Assembly: GCA_963969595.1 (NCBI GenBank)
Contig: OZ018410.1
Span: forward strand, 36,313,413-36,377,412
DNA from: Neckera pumila
Lineage: Eukaryota > Streptophyta > Bryopsida > Hypnales > Neckeraceae
DNA: 64,000 nt
Direction: 5' to 3'
In this document: in pieces, positions 10,522-22,721 of the stretch
Numbering within the stretch: position 1 is the stretch's first letter
Layout of the letters: every line of letters begins with the position of its first letter
Program-made: the position numbers and the translations under genes
The notes under the pieces: generated by a model
What the model saw: only the letters and a program-made list of their open reading frames with translations
Database searches by the model: none
What the model was told of the DNA's origin: nothing

Positions 10522-13500
10522 ATGTGTCTTCACTTTGGTCACCCTATTGTAGTTATGATTTTTAATTTGATATTTTCAAAGTTACTTATATCAAATAACA
10601 ATTATGAATTTGTTATAAATTTTTTAGTCATTTGCAAAGCATATAAATGTCACCACATCACTTCCTAAATCAACCTAATGCCCATCCTATTATCCTAAAA
10701 TGGTCATAATGTGAAGGCTCTACTGAGACAAATATATTATTTGAAGCTTTTACATCTAGAAAGTAAATGAATCCATCATAGCCATTACATCATTCTTGAG
10801 CCTTTACTTGGTTATCCCAAACATGCCACCAAGACATCTCAAGAATGCACATTACGTCATTTACATACAAAATATTCACTAAGTTTGCTTGGCAGAATGG
10901 GACCAGGCAGGCATTATTAAAGTAGGTATAGTGGATGTGTGATGGACATAATAAGATGGCCTGACTTATTTGGATTTATTGTTGATTGACAAAATACTCT
11001 TTGCACTAGAATGAAAATAGAAGAATATTTGAAAACGTTTTGTAGCTTGATAGTATCAAAAAAGTAAAGAGAGGCTTCAAAAGTAGTTGAATTCAAAACA
11101 CGTGGCTTCACATTATAGACAATAGAATTATCATAAACATCATGTATTTTATATTTTGCCACCTTGTATTTTTACCTCCACTTCATAATACTATATATAT
11201 TTGAAATTTTAGTGAAATGTTTCTACTATTGAAAGATAATTGTGCCCTTAGTAACTCAAATAGAACAATAGGTGTGAAGGTTGAAAGAAAAAGATCATTT
11301 GACCCTATTCTATCTTGTATTTTTTTCACCACTATTAAATGAATTACTATTGATAATTCAATGGAGTGATTTCAATCCAATTAGGCCAATTACACCCCAA
11401 TAAAACTAAATAAAGCATTGAAGTTAGTGAACAAGAACTCTAGTGATTGGAAGATGACATCATGTGCAAATTTTATTTTCTTGAAGTGCAAATCTTTTTG
11501 TCAACCTTCAATATAATTTTCTTTAGAGCTCTGGTTCTTGATTTGATGTAAAATTTGAATTTTAGAGGTCCAATTGATCCAATATGGTCACATGATTACT
11601 CCAATAAATAATCTTTGGTACTCAACTCTTAGAAGCATAAAGAATAAAACACAATATGTAATAGAGCATCAATTGATTTTCTAATTCAACCTTTACATCT
11701 TTTATTAATTCTAAACCTTACATACTAACTTTGATTGAATATTTGGTTCTTCGATTTTGTCCAAAGCCAACAAATTTGATTATTGTAATTTCATGCACAT
11801 TTCATCAAAGAAATCATGTAAGTTTTATGGAACTATTTGATTGATGTCGAAAATTACATAGAACATGATAGAAAGATGAAATGCCAAAAAAAGAAGGAAA
11901 GAAAATTTGTAACAAGAAAAACATAGCTTTGTAAGTGAAACAAGTGATTTCTATATACAACAAAGATTCAGATAAAGGATGAATTGTACAATATTCAAGA
12001 ATGTTATGAAGGTATTGGATTGTGAAAACATGCATTCACAATTCTATTCTTATCATCAACGATATAAGATATATATATTTTCTTTTTCTAAATTTCTAGG
12101 TACACAATTTTTTTTAGAATTTTTACATATTACAATCGAAACTCAATATCTTCGTCAAATCGATTAAACTCCCAACCAAATTCAGTTCAATTAATTTAAT
12201 TTTAAAATATAGAAATTATTGATGTCACATTGTTTTTCTCAAATAAACAATTCGTCTTGACTATGTCCCAAATACACCAATTAAATGCTCAAGTAAGGTC
12301 CTACTCAATCTTCAACACTTCCAATCTAGATACAACTTTGTTAATGCAAAAATTCTTCTTCAATCCAAACTCAATGAAGAATATTTGATTTTTGAATAAA
12401 TAAAGTTTTCTTCTACTACCATAATTGAAGGTCACACTTGACACATCTTTGTCAAATATTTCATTATTTCCAAAAAATAAATTTCATCAAATGATAAAAA
12501 TAGGAAATTTTTGCAAGACTTTCTCCCCATATAATTGTATTTTGAAAATTTTATTTTTGAAAAAACTTGCATCTATTATTACAATTATTTCCAATGAAAC
12601 TACCATGCAACTCCAATAACATTGATTCAATTGTCCCCTTAGTGCTTGAAAGACTACTTCATCATATATATATTTTGTAATATATCTAAATTATTGTACG
12701 TTGGAATATGAATTGGTAAGACCAATCACTAAGGTAGTTAGCCAAAGGTGATCCAATTACTGAATTAATAAGTGCTTTATTAACCTTGTAATGATGCAAC
12801 GGCCCAAATTTGTCTAATGGATGACCTTAGCAATAAAGAATACACCTCTTGGTTCAAAATCACATCATTTTTTGTTGAATATTTATTCATATGTTGGCAA
12901 CCTCCTAGGTTTAATTTCTATTTGAACCTCAAAGTTGACCATCAATCACTTTTAATTCTCTATAGCATTATGGGGATAATTATGACATGCTAGTAAAACG
13001 CAAAACATCCTTCAAATGACTTCACCTAAGTTTGAAGGATGGAAAAGAAAGTTTTTTTCATCCATGTAAAAAATAGTTGCTTGAATACATTTTTAGTGAA
13101 TAATATTGCAAATTCCCTCATTGAAGTATTATAGACTTTTCTGAAGAAGAAGGTGCAGTTTCTACTCCAATTGAAAATTTTGAAAAATTCCTAAATGTCA
13201 ATATTTTCCAGCATTATGAACTTTGGACCTATAACCATGGTTTGGTGATTGTCCAATTTTAAAGTGACACGGTAGCTTTGGTTTACACCATGACATTATA
13301 CACTGTAATATACACATCTATAGTGAAATTTCCAAATTTTTCAAGTACATAATGTATTTCATATGAATTTTCTTCATTTTTTCCTTCAAAAATTTACCAT
13401 AATTTCAGATTTTATGAATTGTATCAGACATATGATTTCATCTCTGAAAAAGAAATGTAAAATATCTCAGCTTAGTTGTTGCAAAATGGCAGCAAACACA

Positions 13501-14080
13501 GTGATGGACAGCAGTGAGGCCTGAAATCAGTGGCTGTCCTTCCAGGGTTGCTGTATTATATTCACTTTTCAAGATTATTTGGTAACAGTGACACTAATTT
13601 TGCAGTGACACTAAATGTAGGCCTTTCCGAGTTGACTGTGATCAGCGTCAACAGGCATCTTTAAATCCATATTTTAAGTTCACCTTCCAAAAATAAAAAG
13701 ACATGTTCAGAACTTCAGGTCTGCAACTGAATGGCCCAGGTAATCCGTTTGGAATATGGGAATAAGGAATAAGATGGAAGCACCCACAACCGTCAAAATA
13801 AGGAATTCAGCATACTTGGAGGCACCATTTCAAAAAATTAATATTTCTGTGGTGTTGGCGAGAGAAAATCATGAATTTTCAAAAAAAAAAAGATTTTTCA
13901 GGCTTGGCATGTATTTTCTATGAATTTTCAAAGTTGCAATCCCCTAAACCACTAGAACCGTCCTGTAGGTGGACCCAAATTTGAATTCTAATAAATTTAG
14001 CACTTATCCAATCATAGTGAAGAGAGAAGAAAATTTTATGACACACGTCAAAGACCATTCAATAGAAGTCTAAAGACAGT
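10522..14080. other. AT-rich gene desert
   Basis: About 3.5 kb without a supportable gene. No long frames, clear inverted-repeat ends or RNA genes were recognised; it probably consists of old, decayed repeats. Confidence 0.5.
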
Positions 14081-14191
14081 TTAACCCCTAAAATTCCATG
14101 ACTATGTAATCACCAAAAATGCTCCAAAACTGCCGTTTCTATGACAACTACCAAATTTTTGGAAAAAAACAATTTTTGACACATGTAACCA

Positions 14192-15168
14192 TCAATACCT
14201 TAAATGAGGCTGTTTGTTTGTTTGTTTGTTTGTTTGTTTGTTTGTTTGTTTGTTTGTTTGTTTGTTTGTTTGTTTGTTTGTTTGTTTGTTTGTTTGTTTG
14301 TTTGTTTGTTTGTTTGTTTGTTTGTTTGTTTGTTTGTTTGTTTGTTTGTTTGTTTGTTTGTTTGTTTGTTTGTTTGTTTGTTTGTTTGTTTGTTTGTTTG
14401 TTTGTTTGTTTGTTTGTTTTGTTTTGTTTTGTTTGTAGCGTGGACAACTTCCTGATCGTGCGTCCCCCAGCCGCGTGCTTGGTACCGTCGGAAAGCTCTT
14501 GCCGAGGAGGGGTGCACCGGCTTGGTTTCGTGGCGTTTGGAGCGGTGGTGCAAAAGTTGTTGAATTTCAAAGTATTTATTGATTAAAAACTTAGAAAATT
14601 ACTTTTACTTTGATTTTGGTGGCGTTCTTGGTACTGGGAGTGGAACCGGAGTAGAACTGGGAGTAGAATCGGAAGTAGAACCAGGAGTGGAACCGGGAGT
14701 AGATGAAAATTGGGCCAACGGCACAGGGTCACACTAGTCAATACCTTAAATGAGGCTGTTTGTTTGTTTGTTTTGTTTTGTTTTGTTTGTAGCGTGGACA
14801 ACTTCCTGACCGTGCATCCCCCGGCCGCGTGCTTGGTACCGTCGGAAAGCTCTCGCCGAGGAGGGGTGCACCGGCTTGGTTTCGTGGCGTTTGGAGCGGT
14901 GGTGCAAAAGTTATTGAATTTCAAAGTATTTATTGATTAAAAAATTAGAAAATTACTTTTACTTTGATTTTGGTGGCGTTCTTGGTACTGGGAGTGGAAC
15001 CGAGAGTTAGAAAATTGCCTTTACTTTGATTTTGGTGGCGTTCTTGCTTCTAGGAGTGTAATTGGGAGTGGAACCGAGAGTTAGAAAATTACTTTTACTT
15101 TGATTTTGGTGACGTTCTTGCTTCTGGGAGTGGATGAAAATTGGGCCAACGGCACAGGGCCACACTAG
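14192..15168 (+). mobile_element. Helitron-like non-autonomous element, head-to-tail dimer
   Basis: Two units, 14192-14737 and 14738-15168, each begin TCAATACCTTAAATGAGGC and end CACACTAG, joined directly tail to head. They sit between A and T of the string aacca|taggatc. That string is uninterrupted in the two intact family A elements (for example near 5153-5163, inverse strand), so there is no target duplication. A 5' TC, 3' CTRR, insertion in AT and tandem units are the known features of Helitrons. The usual 3' hairpin is weak here (GGCC/GGCC at most), so the class is inferred. Each unit contains a TTTG tract, a GC-rich core of about 120 bp, and a minisatellite of the type GGAGTRGAAYNG. 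Unit 2 also has an internal triplication. No protein is encoded. Confidence 0.7.
14211..14438. repeat. (TTTG)n microsatellite
   Basis: A run of more than 50 TTTG units, ending in three TTTTG variants, at the same place where the other copies carry only a few units (14760-14790 and 58980-59028). Long frames through it are artefacts of the 4-bp period. Confidence 0.97.
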
Positions 15169-16219
15169 TAGGATCTTGTAGTACAATGTCTTGATAACAT
15201 GTGGTAAAAAATTTAGAAAATTCCACCATGCGGATCATAAGATATAAGCATTCAAAGTCTCCAAAACAATTTTTTCAATCTTGCAAAAAATTGGGCAGCT
15301 GCACTTCACAAGCTCACTTTTCAATGAAAAAATGTTGAAAAAGGTGGTGCTTCTTAAAATTCAGTTTCCCAAACAAGATGGCTATATGCTTGAAAAATTT
15401 CACATCATTTGGAATTGAACAACATATAGGAAAAAATAGTAAGTAGAAAAGAAGTAGAAAATGATTCAAAATACTAAATTGTTAAGAATTTTATTATGGA
15501 ATTAAAAAATGCTAATTGCAATGGTTGTAATGTTGTAATATTCAATCTACATCCTAGGGTCTTATTTTTTTCCAAAAATATTGAAAATTGAGTAAATTAA
15601 ATGACTTTAAAGTTTTTTTTAGAGTAGAGAATCCATTACTTCCCACAAACTAAAACCCCTCATAACTTTTGACTATTTGATTGAAATGGAATGATTCAAA
15701 GCTTTTCAAGTGTATTTAAATGCAAAGAACCAATTTCAAAAAAAAATTCCAAAAAAATGATTTTTTCTTATTTGCCCAAACTACCTAGTTACAAAAAAAA
15801 GTAACATATTAGGTCACAATTTTTTACTCGTATTTCAAAATGTCATGAAATTTGTACACATGAAGATATTCCTTGTCCCCACTTTCTATTAAAATTTCAG
15901 CCTAAAATATAAAAACCTCCAGCCACATGTACCTGCCCAAAATTTCTATATGGCCAAAAAAAGCATGTTGGTCCTTTAGGGGTTCATATTCATCTACTAA
16001 CAAAGATTATTTAGGTACATGCACTCATGTTGGGTGTTTCTACTTTATATGGAAGACCTGGTTGAGAGTCCCCTTGGATTGTCAAAACTTTGAGCCGATA
16101 GAAATGGGAAATTAATCAATAATTTGTGTCAAAGAAAAAGAAAAAAAAGAGGATAATATTAACCATTCGTTTGGTTTTTAAAATCACTGAGAAAAAATGG
16201 TGAAAGTTTCAAAAAAATA

Positions 16220-17098
16220 TACTCCCTCTATCCCACTAAAATCCTCCAAAAAGCTTTTCCATGAAGGATTAATAGTAGATGAGATTCGGGGGTCTTAAAA
16301 GGCTCTGAGTTTCCCTGCTGTCTGTTGCGTTCCCAGATTGCGGGAACGTAGCGGCAGCAACTGGCTGACGTGGTCGAGCGATTGCCATGTCATTTTATGA
16401 AAAAAATAAAAAATAAAAAAATTGCTTAAAATGATATTTTGGTAAATTTTTTTTTTTTTTTGAATTTTTTTTTTGAATTTTTTTTTTCTGACACACCTGT
16501 ACCGGCGTTCACTGAATCTGGACAGATCAGGGAACAGGCCTGAAACGGCCCTCCAAGACTTCCAAATATCATCTAATGCTACATTTTTAGTCTTTCTAAT
16601 AGGGATACATGCATTCAAAAACTAACAACCCATCCTTTAGATCTTTGCAAAATCTCCAACTTAGGCACCATCGTTTAAGCACCCAAAATCCATGCAAAAT
16701 TATCATTTTTGACAAAATTTGTAAATGCTGCTAGCTCCATCATTCTTGATGATTTAAAAGTTGGTAGCAACATTGGTATTCTAGAAACATCTATTGCAAC
16801 CTAAATACCCACAACAAGATTCCTACACCACTTCAAGAACAACTATTCAAAGTGTCGAAGTGGTCACCAAATCCATTGTTAATACTATTATCTAAGGAAG
16901 CACAACGAGTCCAAGGTGTCTCATATGGGCAAGGCCAAATTTTTTTGGCAAAGAATGCTCCCTAATCACTTGACTTGCCTCCATGAGGTCGTTCAACGCG
17001 GCCAACACTTATCCAACAATCAAAATCTAAAAACGGAGCTGTTTAGTGGGACAGAAATTGTGCTTGATTTGGAGGTTTTTAGTGGGACAGAGGGAGTA
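16220..17098. mobile_element. Stowaway/mariner-type element F1 (879 bp)
   Basis: The ends are TA-CTCCCTCTATCCCACTAA and the inverse of TA-CTCCCTCTGTCCCACTAA, continuing through CCTCCAAA for about 27 bp with few mismatches. The CTCCCTCYGTYCC end and TA duplication are classic for plant Stowaway MITEs and their mariner parents. No transposase remains. A family D MITE (16276-16575) is nested close to the left end. The right end has an extra partial copy of its own terminal motif near 17042. Confidence 0.85.
16276..16575. mobile_element. MITE family D, copy 1, nested in F1
   Basis: The edges are TA-GATGAGATTC and the inverse of TA-GATGATATTTGG. Internal landmarks shared with 26380, 39023 and 62484 are 'ctgacgtggtcgagcg', 'gccatgtcattt', a long T-rich tract, and 'aggcctgaaacggccctcc'. 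It is non-coding, and TA edges again suggest Tc1/mariner mobilisation. Confidence 0.75.
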
Positions 17099-17234
17099 TT
17101 AAGGTAGTTTGTTCTAAACGCGAGGGTTCTAATTGCAACCCCTATCTAGGAAGGACTGACATGTTGCTTGAATATCTTCTACTGTTAGTGATGAGTTAAG
17201 TAGGTTTAAATGGGCGCTATAAGAGCATACTACC

Positions 17235-18123
17235 TTAACCCCTAAAAGCCCATTGTCCTTGCGAGGGACAAATGCGTTTTTGGGCAGGTACCTATGGGCT
17301 GAAATTTTCCCCCAATTTTTTGAAACTTTTTGGGGAGGTAGAAAAACTGAATAGCTTCGTGGGAATATAATTTTTTTCACAATCGGTGCTCGGAAACAAA
17401 AGTTATGACCAAATAAGCTCAAAACAAGGGACGGGGGGTAGCGTAGGTAGCAAAAAAAATTTGCACTTTTATTTTTATTTTTCTAGTATTTTTTTTCTCA
17501 TAGGTTATATTTTTGTCTATCATAAAATCTTTGATTCATTTCATTTGGATTTGTTATGAGGAAGTTATGGACATTCTTGTTTTTTGGGCAATTAGAGCAT
17601 CTTTTTGAAAAAAATAACTTGTAGGACTCATTTCTGAATGCAATTTTTCAAATTTTTCAAAAATTTTTTTGGCATGGTTTAGTGTACATGCTAGAACAAT
17701 CTCACCATTGGGATTAGTGCATTTTAATTCCATCCAGAATATATGAATATTTTAGATTTTCCTTCTATCTCATACCTACTTCTACTTAACAATTTTTTAA
17801 TAATGAACATTTAGTTTTTTTGGATTTTATTTTTTTGTTAATTTTCAACTCAATTCTCCACTATAAACATTTCAAGTCAAAAAATCCAGTCCCACAATGT
17901 GCTGAAAAACTTGTTTTTTTCACTTTAAACGTAGATAGCTTGCAATCTGTGCGGTCAAAAATTTTGAAATTTTTTTTTACACATTCTTATACTAATTAGC
18001 TGTAAGATCCTATGTTTAGATGCGGAAAAAAAATATTTTTAGTATTTTTTCACTCTTTGCTAAAAAAATGGCAATTTTGAGTGTTTTTTGACAGAAAAAA
18101 GGCCTTAGGCCTTTAGGGGTTAA
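17235..18123 (+). mobile_element. TTAA-flanked element, divergent subfamily L (889 bp)
   Basis: It starts TTAA-CCCCTAAAAGCCCATT and ends GGCCTTTAGGGG-TTAA. Its length and internal organisation resemble family A, but the sequence is clearly divergent. No transposase frame is present. Confidence 0.68.
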
Positions 18124-19542
18124 TTATTCTAATAAGGAAAATAAGTGAAATTCCGCGGCCGGTAGACCATTTGAATATGGGAATTGAAGGATAATAGTGG
18201 TAGTGTTTGTATTTGAGTGTCGAAGTCACTTGATACACCACTAAGACTCAATATTTCAGAAAAATATTCTAATGGGACCAAATGTCAGATTTGGATTGGT
18301 GTTCAAAAGTTTTTAGACTGATATTGTTTCCAAAATCTTTTTTGTCTATAATTTCTACAATTTCAATATATTAACTCCTAAATAATTTTTTTTTCCTTTT
18401 GGGCCATGTCTAAAAATTAGAAAGCCCAATTTCAAAGGCCTATAAGTCCAAATCATGAGAGATTTAACTTTTGGAATTATGTTAATAATTGTCTTGAGAA
18501 CATGTGCAAATATTGTAAACCAATTGGACCTATCTATCGTAGCTGCCCAAATTGCCCACAACTTTCAAAAAACTTGACAATGACTTGGAATGTTGTAAAA
18601 TTTTATAGGAATCAAGCTAGTAAAAACACACCTACTATTAACATTTCACAAGAGTCCAACATCATTTTACCAAAAAGGCCTATCCAAAAGTGAAAAATGG
18701 TTAAAAATCAAACCATTGGATTTTGAGGGTTAATTTTTAGAGTCTTCAATTTCACAAACAATATAGGATTACTAATTTGCATTTGCATTTGTATTTGCAT
18801 TCATATATGTATGCATATCTATATTTATACACACACTATATATATACATACACACATATACATATTATATATATATATATATCACATGACAATTATGAAA
18901 CTTTTGATAGGGTACTATACATATTTTTTTGAGGGAGGGGGGGAGTATTGTTTTAGTAAGGCTTCCTAGTGTTTTTGAGTGATACAAATTTGTACATGTA
19001 TCACCACTTACACAAGGGCTTTGTTTTGTGGCATTTGAACATGCAATGTGAAAGTTATGTTTTTTTTCAAAATAAAATATCATTTTCATTTCATTTTTTA
19101 GTTCATAAAAGTTTGTTTTTTAAATCCAAAGTTTATTCCAAAAAAACAACAAAGAACAAATGGCAAAAAGCCGAGGGTAGTCTTGGAGAAATAATGAAAA
19201 CCAGAAGAGTAGAATCAAGAACACACTAATTTATACAAAAGACTTACAAGTAGGTTTCTTCAAATTCCAAGATGTGACTCTTTCCTGATGAGAGCCAAAG
19301 AATGGAATACAAAGTCAAGTATTGCCAAACTTATAGAAGAACTTGTGCAATCTTGTTGTGCAATCTTGTTGATAACTTGTTGCAAAGAAAATAGGTCCTA
19401 AACCATGCCGTCCTTTTGTAGTCTAGTGTTGCCTCCCAAATGAATTGTTCCATCTTGGCTTGGGGGCACACTCCTTGGCTAAAAACACACAAATTTCTAG
19501 CCAATCAACATGGCCAGACCACCGAGCCCCTTAATTCATAAG
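18124..19542. other. AT-rich intergenic DNA
   Basis: Only short spurious frames and a small AT-rich simple tract around 18840-18882 are seen. Confidence 0.5.
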
Positions 19543-19712
19543 AACTTTGAAATTCAATAACTTTCACACCATAGGTCCAATCGCCATGAAATAAAGTCTG
19601 TGCACCCTTCTTTATGCAGAATTTTCCAACAGTATGAAGAACGCTTCCACTGGGGACTCACAATATCAAAGATCTTAAGGATATCAAACAAACCAAAACA
19701 AACAAACAACAT
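19543..19712 (-). repeat. Decayed copy of the Helitron-like GC core and AAAC tail
   Basis: Reading the plus strand, this aligns with the inverse of the core at 14438-14580, 14791-14937 and 59029-59170. It shares 'actttgaaattcaataactt', 'gtgcaccc', 'ttttccaac' in place of 'ctttccgac', and finally 'tatcaaacaaaccaaaac' with further CAAA units. The GC-rich character has eroded, so it is an older copy in opposite orientation. Confidence 0.6.
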
Positions 19713-20086
19713 AATTAAAGATATAGATTTGCATCCATATCTATATGTGTATCTATATTTGTACTTACGTATCATTATATTTATACTTGTACTTTTATAC
19801 ATATTTCTCTAGGGGAAGCTTTTTATTTATTTTTAGCAAGGCTGGCTGGTGTTTTGAATGGACAGTCGCTAGGGCCAGGGTGAGTTGACCCCTCACTTAG
19901 CCTGTCCAAGCCATTCCAGGGGTGCATGTAAAAAAAAGCCCCCTATTTCGTGCTGTGTGAAATCTATAATCTTCACCTTTCCTAGATAATTTGGGGCCTC
20001 TGATTGCAAATATGAATTCAGAATTTACAAATTTTATCATGTGTAGCAAATAAAAAATTTCAGGGTTTTCCCTGATGGGCCGAGCA

Positions 20087-20107
20087 GGGGGGGGGGGGGG
20101 GGGGGGG
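20087..20107. repeat. (G)21 homopolymer
   Basis: A run of 21 consecutive G residues in otherwise AT-rich DNA; it may fold as a G-quadruplex, or its length may be affected by sequencing error. Confidence 0.9.
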
Positions 20108-21816
20108 CACCTGGCCAGTTGCTGGTCAGAAGTCTCCCATACAACATTGGTGCAGCGAGCATACTGGACAATGTGGTGGTGAAAATGGTAACTGTGTCCG
20201 TAACATGATCGAAATTTGAACCGGACGGAGTAGGTGCAGTCCCGGTCCCTTGACTCAAGAATCAAGAATCAACCAATTTTAAAATAAAAAAATTTACCCC
20301 CCAAAGGGTGCGCGACCAAGGTAATCGCCAAAACACTCCAGTTATTGGACTAATAGGTGTGTTCTTTGTTTCTATAGTGAAATCCTCCATTGGACCTTTT
20401 AGATTGACAACGTTTTTGTCAGGTTAACCTTTTAACACCGACGCAGATGCGTTTTGTCCGATGGATGATAGAGAATTCTTGAATGTAGGACAAAACTGCA
20501 ACTATTCATCCTTAGAATTTTGTTGTGAATAAAGGAGGTCTTCTACAATAGTTTGACTTCCAATGAGTGCTTGTGTCTTTTTTTTAAGCCAATGATTCGT
20601 ACGGTAACTAGATTGGGGATGATTTTTACAAACACCAATCCATCCTTGAAGGGTAAGAAATGTAAAAAATAGTAGAAACAATTCAGACCATAGCTCTAGA
20701 GGGACGCCAACCTATGACCATGGTAGTCACTCAAAAAGGAAGTATGAACTTTAGACCAATACTTAGGTGCATTATTCATTTCTGCAGTGATCTAGAAAGC
20801 CATCCATTGACTGTTTTTTGGTTGTAGTGTCTTTCTATATTAGTTTGTCAATTCAAATTTTCTTTTTGGTGAATTTCAATTAGGTACTTCTAAATTGATT
20901 TGGTGAAAGTGTATACTCATACATTTTGGAATATCATTTTGCACACTTGCCATACTATCATTCCTCGGAGCACACTTTGTCTCTCATACAAACTATTTTC
21001 ACTTTTGCAAACTATTATAACAATATCCTAAGGAGTCAATTTTTGAAAGGGATGAAGTGCTAAGAGATTTTTTCATATTGATCATGAAGATAGTTTTCTA
21101 AAAAACATGTCAAACATTTTATTTCTTGTAATGGAAACTCCAAAGAAGTTGAGTCACATATTATGGCATATATAAGTTTTATTCAAAACCCTCAAGCATT
21201 AATTGTGCAAAGACTAGGGGATAGTCCAAGTTTCCAAAATTATAAAGATGTGTTATAAAATGCAACTTAGAATAATAATTTAATGATGAAACTCAAATTG
21301 AAGTTGTAAAATATAATTCATAGATCATATCCATGCACTTAGATCTATAGCTGAACTAATCAAAAAATTTGAAATCCAAAATAGAAATTTCTTCTAAAAT
21401 AGAATATAGATTGAATGTTTGTAAATTTCAAGAGGAAGTTTATCCAATAAGTTCCAAAATTAGACACCCAAACCTGAAGTGAAAAATGTATTGGTAATTG
21501 TGATTTGTCAAGACCAATATAATTATAGTCTTTCAGCTAGCTTTAAAGTGGTTTATATTCTTTGTTTAATGTCCAAATTTAATTTTTTTTGAACCTATTC
21601 AAAGTAATTTTGAATGGGCTTCCAATGATAGAATTTTCAAGTTCTAATTACAAAGCAGTCAAATAGATAGAAATATGTTTGGCGAGCCTGTTTTCGGTTC
21701 ACATTAAGGATGCCCTAAGTTGCCTAAGTTACACTATAACTACAATGTGCAGGAATGAAGAATTATCCTACATGAAGGTAAACTTCAGCATAAATTCAGT
21801 TGTTTTTGTAAAAACG

Positions 21817-22062
21817 TGCCACATGTCATCTTGTGATCGGTGTGAGGAGATGCAAACCTTTGAGAATCTAGCAAGGAAATTTAATTTTGGCACCTAAGTG
21901 CTGAATTAGACCTTCATATACAATAAAATGTCAACAAAGATGCCACATGTCATCTTGTGATTAGTGCGAGGAGATGTGGATGCCTGAGAATCTGACAAAG
22001 AAATTTAAATTCCAGCACCTGAGTGCCAAATCAGACCTTCACGTACGAAAATAAAATGCCTA
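21817..22062. repeat. Two-copy tandem duplication, 124-bp unit
   Basis: Unit 1 starts 'tgccacatgtcatcttgtga' at 21817, and unit 2 starts with the same 20 bases at 21941. Both continue through 'gaggagatg', 'gagaatct' and 'agaccttca', to near 22062. No coding role is seen. Confidence 0.8.
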
Positions 22063-22504
22063 ACAACTTCGATAAGAAAAAACATTGAACTGTACTGTAG
22101 CCCTAGCAGCTGATGGTAGTTTTCTGAGTCACTGTTGCTCACCACCCTGATGGTTTGATGTGACCATGATAACAAACGACACGAGAACAGTGTGTTGCAC
22201 AATTTTCTCAAGCTGTCGTGGAGTGTGAAGCAAGACCAAGTCCATGTTTGAAACATTGACACATGAGGAGTAACTGGGGAAGATATTACCGAAAGGTAGG
22301 AGGCTCAGAAATCCACCTTTTCCATGTATTTCCTTGGATGGGAATATTTTTAGCTCATTTTTCAGACAAAGAGAAATTGATGAGGAATCGAACCCAAGTG
22401 GTTTTGTATTTTTCCGAGCATTTTTGAATTACTTATGAATTTTCAAACGAGTTGGGTTGTAGGTCCCTATTTGTGAGCCTAGATCTTTCTCAAACGGTTC
22501 ACTA

Positions 22505-22721
22505 CACTAATGATGGTATTTAGTGTTACCCACACTACTTGCTTTCAAAATGCCATAAATTATCACTCTTGATGAGTATTTTTACCAACTACATTCATTG
22601 AGAACCGCAACTTTGGAACATATCAATATCTATGCTCTTGGTAAAAATATTCATGAAGAATGATAAATTATAACATTTTAAAATCAATCAGTGTAGGTAA
22701 CACTATTTACTGTCATTAGTG
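22505..22721. mobile_element. Fold-back MITE with CACTAATGA ends (217 bp)
   Basis: Two arms of about 85 bp are inverted copies: CACTAATGATGG... and, inverse, CACTAATGACAG..., both continuing 'tagtgttacc.acact' and ending near 'tatttttaccaa'. TA flanks both sides. It would form a long hairpin if transcribed. The termini recall CACTA elements, but only a 2-bp TA is shared at the flanks, so the superfamily is open. Confidence 0.7.

Larger units (their letters stand above)
14081..15985 (-). mobile_element. TTAA-flanked family A, copy A3, interrupted by a Helitron-like insertion
   Basis: The left edge is TTAACCCCTAAA (14081). The right edge is CCTTTAGGGGTTCA, with the terminal TTAA mutated at 15985. 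The interior is the inverse of A1 and A2. Removing the insertion at 14192-15168 leaves 928 bp, matching the 930 bp of both intact copies and confirming both the element and the insertion limits. Confidence 0.75.

Noticed and set aside
10522..14080. Possible LTR retrotransposon in the desert
   Set aside because: No paired long direct repeats, primer-binding site or gag-pol motifs could be seen here or elsewhere in the window.
14119..14586. Long open frames (up to 155 codons, both strands) through the TTTG tract
   Set aside because: A 4-bp repeat without stops is open in several frames; the protein would be a monotonous 4-residue repeat, and the flanking core varies in frame between copies.
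18502..18693. Cys-containing 63-codon frame resembling a zinc knuckle
   Set aside because: Too short, in decayed AT-rich DNA, with no second retroelement motif nearby.
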